DNA from: an uncultured Bacilli bacterium
Lineage (GTDB): Bacteria; Bacillota_I; Bacilli_A; RF39; UBA660
Assembly (NCBI GenBank): GCA_910576925.1
Contig: CAJTKB010000041.1
Location: 1-10,400 of the forward strand
DNA length: 10,400 nt
Direction of reading: 5' to 3'
Shown: piece after piece, positions 6,928 to 10,400 of the stretch
How the letters are laid out: each line of letters opens with the position of its first letter
Numbering within the stretch: the stretch's first letter is position 1
Made by a program: the position numbers and the translations under genes
Notes under the pieces: model-generated
What the model saw: the letters and a program-made list of their open reading frames with translations, nothing else
Database searches by the model: none
Told to the model about the DNA's origin: nothing

Positions 6928-7027
6928 ATGCATGATGATAAGTCATGCTGATATCTCTCATGGTTAAATTTGAGAGAATTCAACCGAACCCCCTGAAGGA
7001 GCGCATAGCGCTCCATTTTGTTTATTT
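6928..7027 (+). ncRNA. Candidate small structured RNA downstream of recG (family not recognised)
   Basis: From the predicted start near 6928-6930 the transcript would be about 85-100 nt. Hairpin 1 is GCATGA (6930-6935) with TCATGC (6943-6948). Hairpin 2 is TCTCTCA (6954-6960) with TGAGAGA (6971-6977). A single-stranded C-rich segment (AACCCCCT, 6988-6995) follows, then the GC-rich terminator hairpin. The 10-nt loop of hairpin 2 contains TGGTT, which can pair with AACCG at 6982-6986. No open reading frame with a ribosome site lies here. It does not match, to my eye, tmRNA, SRP RNA, 6S, RNase P, tRNA or a common riboswitch. The C-rich stretch is the kind of seed with which RsaE/RoxS-like sRNAs pair to ribosome binding sites, but that role is inference. 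An alternative reading is a remnant leader or the 3' end of recG mRNA. Confidence 0.5.
6998..7027 (+). terminator. GC-rich rho-independent terminator
   Basis: GGAGCGC (6998-7004) and GCGCTCC (7008-7014) form a perfect 7-bp GC-rich stem with an ATA loop. ATTTTGTTTATTT follows. It can end both recG read-through and the candidate small RNA. It stands out as the most GC-rich spot in the gap. Confidence 0.8.
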
Positions 7028-7054
7028 ATAAGGATTCATAACTCTTGAAAAGGG

Positions 7055-7075
7055 ATTAGGTAATAATTAGGTAAT
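7055..7075. repeat. Tandem 10-bp direct repeat, one helical turn apart
   Basis: ATTAGGTAAT occurs at 7055-7064 and again at 7066-7075, an 11-bp period that would place both copies on the same face of the DNA. It lies about 60 bases upstream of the defence operon -10 box. It could be an operator or part of an integration site; neither is shown by the sequence alone. Confidence 0.45.
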
Positions 7076-7133
7076 ATTTTTTTCCAAAAATTAGAAATAA
7101 TTTTAATAAACACTTAAATAAATTGTCAAAATA

Positions 7134-7142
7134 TGGTATAAT
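7134..7142 (+). promoter_or_regulatory. Extended -10 promoter of the nuclease-HerA operon
   Basis: TGGTATAAT (TATAAT at 7137-7142) is a perfect extended -10. RNA would start near 7149, giving a leader of about 76 nt before the TTG start at 7225. No convincing -35 box is present at 17 bases. Confidence 0.6.
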
Positions 7143-7161
7143 TAAGTAAATTAAATTAACT

Positions 7162-7190
7162 AAGTATCATCAAAATCATGATACTTTTTT
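7162..7190 (+). terminator. Attenuator-like hairpin with U6 tail in the defence operon leader
   Basis: AAGTATCAT (7162-7170) pairs perfectly with ATGATACTT (7178-7186) around a 7-nt loop. The T run reaches 7190. The hairpin is a good intrinsic terminator and lies after the TGGTATAAT promoter and before the ribosome site at 7213, so it would stop RNA ahead of the operon unless bypassed. Confidence 0.6.
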
Positions 7191-7224
7191 GTTTATAGTT
7201 GACTAATGATTTGGAGGTGAAATT

Positions 7225-8499
7225 TTGGATAGGACTGCTACAGATACAATAGATGGTTTTAATTATCAATTTAATAAAAGTGTTTTAGAAATATTAAAAG
7301 CTGATTCTAATACTAATATTATTTTGGAAGGTTATATTGAAGATATAGATATTTTTACTAATGATGGAATTACGGCTATTCAATGCAAATATTATGACTC
7401 TAATGAAAAAATTACAATATCAACTTTGACAAAACCTATTTTAGATATGATGGTATCCTTCTTAAAAGATGATGGTATTAAATATGAATTATATATACAT
7501 TATAATGGTGTGAGTGAAGAGTCAGTAGAGGAATTTAATTTAGAAATATTAAATAATATTCTGAAAACAAAAAATAAAAAATACGTAAAAAAATATTTCC
7601 CAATAATATATAAGTTTGAAAGTAAAGAAATAGTTACAATTTTTGAAAAAAAAGATTTAACTGATGAGGATATTGATACTATACATAATTATTTAAATAG
7701 CACTCAAGATGAGAAAATTAAGATTGATAAAGAGAAATTTATTAACTCTATAAAAATAATATCAGCTCCTTCAAATGAAGAATTAGTGAGTAAGATCATT
7801 CAAGAAATTGTTGGTGATGGATATGATGAAGAAGATGCTTTAAATTTATTTTATCCCAATATGTTTCAAAGAGTTGCTATACTAAGTGCAAATAGTGAGA
7901 TTGAAAAAAGAAAGATTATATGTGGTACGTTTAAAAATGAAATATATTCTATAAAGACATTATTAACATCAAAGTGGTTTCCACAAAACTATGATAAAAA
8001 CAAATACAAAAAGTGTATAAAGAGGAATTTAAAGGTTCGATTGCAAAATAACTCAAGTTTTAGAGTTATTATATGTGATATGAAAATTTATTCCGTTAAC
8101 GAAATTGCATCATTTATTAATGATTATTTGAATAAATATAGTTGTAAGCCAAAGTTACATAAAAACAAACCATTATTTATTATTTATGATGAAAAAGAAG
8201 ATAGTTGTATGAGGCTACAGCAAATTCTTTATGATAGCTATAAAATCATTTTTGAAAATGGTGATGTTGGTAGACAATTTAACATAAAAAAAATATTTTC
8301 AGATAATGCAAAGAATTATACTAAAATTTGTTTTGTTAATAAAGAAGTTACTCAATATTTATTGCAAAATAAGCCAGATGATATATTTTCAATTGGTAAT
8401 GTAGAAATTGAAGAATATATAGAAAATGGTATAGTATGTTGTAAAATAGATGGATTAAACATAGATGAAATTAGAGAAGTATTTTATTTAGGAGGTTAA
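7225..8499 (+). CDS. Cap4/DUF4297-type PD-(D/E)xK nuclease, effector of a nuclease-HerA defence system
   Basis: The 424-residue protein opens with the Cap4/DUF4297 dsDNA endonuclease pattern. An N-terminal helix carries GFNYQFNKSVLEIL, then comes LEGYIEDIDIF (E35, E39, D40, D42) and then AIQCKYY, with Q53-x-K55 as the PD-(D/E)xK core. The catalytic residues look intact, so it should cut DNA once triggered. Residues from about 170 on are a mixed alpha/beta region I cannot assign, probably for HerA contact or sensing. The start is TTG, 4 bases after a very strong GGAGGTGA (7213-7220). The gene ends 2 bases before the HerA ATG, and the HerA ribosome site lies inside its last codons, so the two are translationally coupled. 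Family knowledge: DUF4297-HerA pairs give abortive-type phage defence by DNA degradation. The nuclease call is good; target specificity is unknown. Confidence 0.8.
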   Translation: MDRTATDTIDGFNYQFNKSVLEILKADSNTNIILEGYIEDIDIFTNDGITAIQCKYYDSNEKITISTLTKPILDMMVSFLKDDGIKYELYIHYNGVSEESVEEFNLEILNNILKTKNKKYVKKYFPIIYKFESKEIVTIFEKKDLTDEDIDTIHNYLNSTQDEKIKIDKEKFINSIKIISAPSNEELVSKIIQEIVGDGYDEEDALNLFYPNMFQRVAILSANSEIEKRKIICGTFKNEIYSIKTLLTSKWFPQNYDKNKYKKCIKRNLKVRLQNNSSFRVIICDMKIYSVNEIASFINDYLNKYSCKPKLHKNKPLFIIYDEKEDSCMRLQQILYDSYKIIFENGDVGRQFNIKKIFSDNAKNYTKICFVNKEVTQYLLQNKPDDIFSIGNVEIEEYIENGIVCCKIDGLNIDEIREVFYLGG

Positions 8500-8501
8500 A
8501 A

Positions 8502-10265
8502 ATGAAAGAAATAGGAAAAGTAGTTGAAAGTACAAACTCAATTATAAAGATAAATTTAAATGATGTTAATTCATTTGAAGAAAATAAAGAGAGTATAAAA
8601 ATAGGAAAATATTTGTGTGTTCAAGAAGGAAATTTAAATTATATTTTAGTAACTATTCTAAACATTAAAACGATAAAGAATCAAGAAGACATAGATTATC
8701 AAATTGATACGCAGCCAATTGGGACTTATTCAATTGATGGAGAAAATATTGATTTTAAACAAGGAAGCGTTAATATACCTTCTCCAACAGAACCAGTTTT
8801 TTTAGCAGATAAAGAAATAATAGATAAAATCTTTTCAAAAAGTGATTTTTGTTCATATTTTATGGGAAAGCTTTCTAATAATAAAAGTGTTAATTATTAT
8901 GTTAATGGAAATTCTTTTTTTAGTAAACATATAGGTGTAGTAGGATCTACTGGAAGTGGAAAATCTTGTGCAGTAGCTAAAATGATTCAAGAAGTTGTTG
9001 GCATTAACAATGGTAATAATTTAAATAAAGAGAACCAGAAGAATTCACATGTTATTATTTTTGATATACATTCAGAATACAAAAGTGCATTTGATTTAAA
9101 TGTTGATGAGAAATTTACTATCAATAATTTGGATGTTGAAAAAATGTGTATTCCTTATTGGCTAATGAATTCTGAAGAATTAGAAGCACTTTTTATAGAG
9201 AGCAATGAAATGAATTCTCATAATCAAATTTCACAGTTTAAAAGAGCTGTAATTTTAAGTAAAGAGAGACATAATCCTGGTATGAAAATTACATATGATA
9301 TGCCAGTTTATTTTGATATAAAAGAAGTGTACAATTTTATTTATAATTTAAATAGCGAAGTTATTAGTAAAATTGATGGTGAATATGGTAAACCTAAGAA
9401 AAAAGATGGAACTTTAGTATCTGATATAACCGAATATTTAAATGATACATATGATTTTGTAGCATCTTCTACAGCTTCAGCAACAAAAGCAAGTAATGGA
9501 CCGTTTAATGGTGAATTTGAAAGGTTTCTAACTAGAATAGAAACGAAATTAGGTGATACAAGACTAGATTTTATTATCCGACCAAAAAAAGAAAATGGTG
9601 AAGCATATAAAACAGATGATTTTTCAGAAATCTTAAAACAATTTATAGGATATATTAATAAGTCAAATATTACGATTATAGATTTAAGTGGAATACCGTT
9701 TGAAGTATTAAGTATTACAGTCAGTTTAGTTTCACGTTTAATCTTCGATTTTGCATTTCATTATTCAAAAAACAAACATAAAATGGGAGAATCAAACGAT
9801 ATACCATTCATGATTGTTTGTGAAGAAGCACATAATTATATTCCAAAATCAGGTGGTGCTGAATATAATGCTTCAAGAAAATCAATAGAAAGAATTGCCA
9901 AAGAGGGGCGTAAATATGGATTAAGTTTAATGGTAGTTAGTCAAAGACCTTCTGAGGTATCGGAAACAATTTTCTCACAATGTAACAATTTTGTTGTCTT
10001 GAGACTAACAAATTTTAATGATCAGAATTGTGTTAAAAGATTATTGCCAGACAATAATAGTTCTCTAGTTGATGGACTACCAACATTGTCAGCTGGAGAG
10101 GCCTTGATTGTAGGTGATGCAGTGACAATTCCTGCAATAATTAAACTAGATTTACCAAATCCTAGACCAAAATCTGATAGTGTAGAATTTTATAGTGAAT
10201 GGAATAAAGAATGGGTTGATGTTGAATTAAGCGATACTATTAATAGATGGAGAAATAATAATTAA
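8502..10265 (+). CDS. herA: HerA-family hexameric ATPase/translocase of the defence pair
   Basis: The 587-residue protein has the HerA order. An N-terminal HAS-type beta barrel spans about residues 1-85. Walker A is GSTGSGKS at 148-155, and the HerA-specific FDIHSEY at 187-193 follows. A large insert lies between about 195 and 380. Walker B is IVCEEAH with E441-E442, then come EGRKYG (R470, likely arginine finger) and SQRP at 480-483. HerA rings are ATP-driven DNA translocases; archaeal ones pair with NurA for end resection, and bacterial defence versions pair with DUF4297 or SIR2 effectors. AGGAGG at 8490-8495 supports the ATG at 8502, and the nearby upstream nuclease is its expected partner. 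The symbol denotes the family; this is a defence paralogue rather than the archaeal repair gene. A terminator follows at once. Confidence 0.88.
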   Translation: MKEIGKVVESTNSIIKINLNDVNSFEENKESIKIGKYLCVQEGNLNYILVTILNIKTIKNQEDIDYQIDTQPIGTYSIDGENIDFKQGSVNIPSPTEPVFLADKEIIDKIFSKSDFCSYFMGKLSNNKSVNYYVNGNSFFSKHIGVVGSTGSGKSCAVAKMIQEVVGINNGNNLNKENQKNSHVIIFDIHSEYKSAFDLNVDEKFTINNLDVEKMCIPYWLMNSEELEALFIESNEMNSHNQISQFKRAVILSKERHNPGMKITYDMPVYFDIKEVYNFIYNLNSEVISKIDGEYGKPKKKDGTLVSDITEYLNDTYDFVASSTASATKASNGPFNGEFERFLTRIETKLGDTRLDFIIRPKKENGEAYKTDDFSEILKQFIGYINKSNITIIDLSGIPFEVLSITVSLVSRLIFDFAFHYSKNKHKMGESNDIPFMIVCEEAHNYIPKSGGAEYNASRKSIERIAKEGRKYGLSLMVVSQRPSEVSETIFSQCNNFVVLRLTNFNDQNCVKRLLPDNNSSLVDGLPTLSAGEALIVGDAVTIPAIIKLDLPNPRPKSDSVEFYSEWNKEWVDVELSDTINRWRNNN

Positions 10266-10269
10266 ATTA

Positions 10270-10309
10270 AAAAATATGGTAAAAGAGCAACATCCTTTAC
10301 CATATTTTT
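10270..10309 (+). terminator. Rho-independent terminator of the defence operon
   Basis: The 14 bases at 10270-10283 are exactly complementary to 10296-10309, with a 12-nt loop. The right arm ends in five Ts and more T-rich sequence follows. It begins 5 bases after the HerA stop codon. Confidence 0.85.
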
Positions 10310-10346
10310 ATATTTTAACTTTATGATTGTATTTAAATATCTATTT

Positions 10347-10400
10347 GAGTGTGTAAGAAAATCTGTGTAAAAGAAATCTTTCCATGACAATTGGAACTTT
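10347..10400. mobile_element. Possible terminal repeat of an IS256-type insertion sequence (cut by window end)
   Basis: GAGTGTGTAAGAAAATCTGT starts at 10347. It includes an imperfect repeat, GTGTAAGAAA (10351-10360) and GTGTAAAAGAAA (10365-10376). From memory this resembles the terminal inverted repeats of IS256/mutator-type elements in Firmicutes. No transposase is in the window and the other end is not seen, so this is a tentative call. Confidence 0.3.

Noticed and set aside
6928..7014. tRNA, tmRNA, SRP RNA or a common riboswitch
   Set aside because: No cloverleaf, T-loop GGTTCGA, SRP GNAR-loop signature or known aptamer core could be found by eye.
7123..7128. TTGTCA as -35 box of the defence promoter
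   Set aside because: Only 8 bases separate it from TATAAT; too close for a sigma-A promoter.
7190..7224. Promoter from TATAGT (7194-7199) or TTGACT (7199-7204) beyond the leader hairpin
   Set aside because: Neither has a partner hexamer at proper spacing before the TTG start.
1..10400. CRISPR array or UGA-as-Trp recoding
   Set aside because: No regularly spaced repeat-spacer units are present; Trp codons seen are TGG and no frame needs an internal TGA to be read through.

Overview
The window is a low-GC bacterial chromosome segment (by eye about a quarter to 30% G+C). It looks like an uncultured gut Bacillota / Mycoplasmatota-type organism (RF39 or 'CAG' Firmicutes style). The reasons are the AT-rich codons, purine-rich Shine-Dalgarno sites, extended -10 promoters (TGnTATAAT), U-tailed hairpin terminators, and a C-terminal pilin-like protein of a kind I know from such genomes. 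Tryptophan is written TGG and the stops seen are TAA or TAG, with TTG starts, so nothing points to UGA recoding.

Left part (1-4585), mostly envelope functions. A truncated secreted pseudopilin/FGE-like protein ends at 375 and is followed by a terminator. Next come a D,D-carboxypeptidase (about 498-1559) and, convergent with a 4-base overlap, a membrane-anchored metallophosphoesterase-fold protein whose metal ligands are largely lost. A two-gene plus-strand operon follows (2581-3792): a six-TM protein resembling the VUT/YhhQ family and a single-TM protein with an FxLYD-like outer domain. It ends at a perfect 15-bp bidirectional terminator shared with a minus-strand CPBP intramembrane protease (3872-4585).

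Middle (4586-7224). RecG helicase is driven from a promoter whose -10 box sits almost on the first ATG, so translation probably starts at 4866. After recG there is a 361-base gap that is not empty. It holds a well-formed sigma-A promoter (TTGACT-17-TATGAT), about 85-100 nt of hairpin-rich sequence and a GC-rich U-tailed terminator, which together look like an undescribed small RNA gene. It also holds a one-turn tandem repeat, a second promoter (TGGTATAAT) and a 9-bp hairpin with a U6 tail in the leader of the next operon.

Right part (7225-10310). A tight two-gene operon encodes a Cap4/DUF4297-type PD-(D/E)xK nuclease and a HerA-type FtsK/HerA-superfamily ATPase, closed by its own terminator. 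This pairing matches the described DUF4297-HerA anti-phage systems, in which HerA forms a hexameric ring that carries the nuclease. The window ends in sequence resembling an IS256-type terminal repeat, consistent with an accessory insertion downstream of recG. The best candidates for something new are the small RNA and leader hairpin next to the defence operon, and the metal-site-degraded phosphoesterase.
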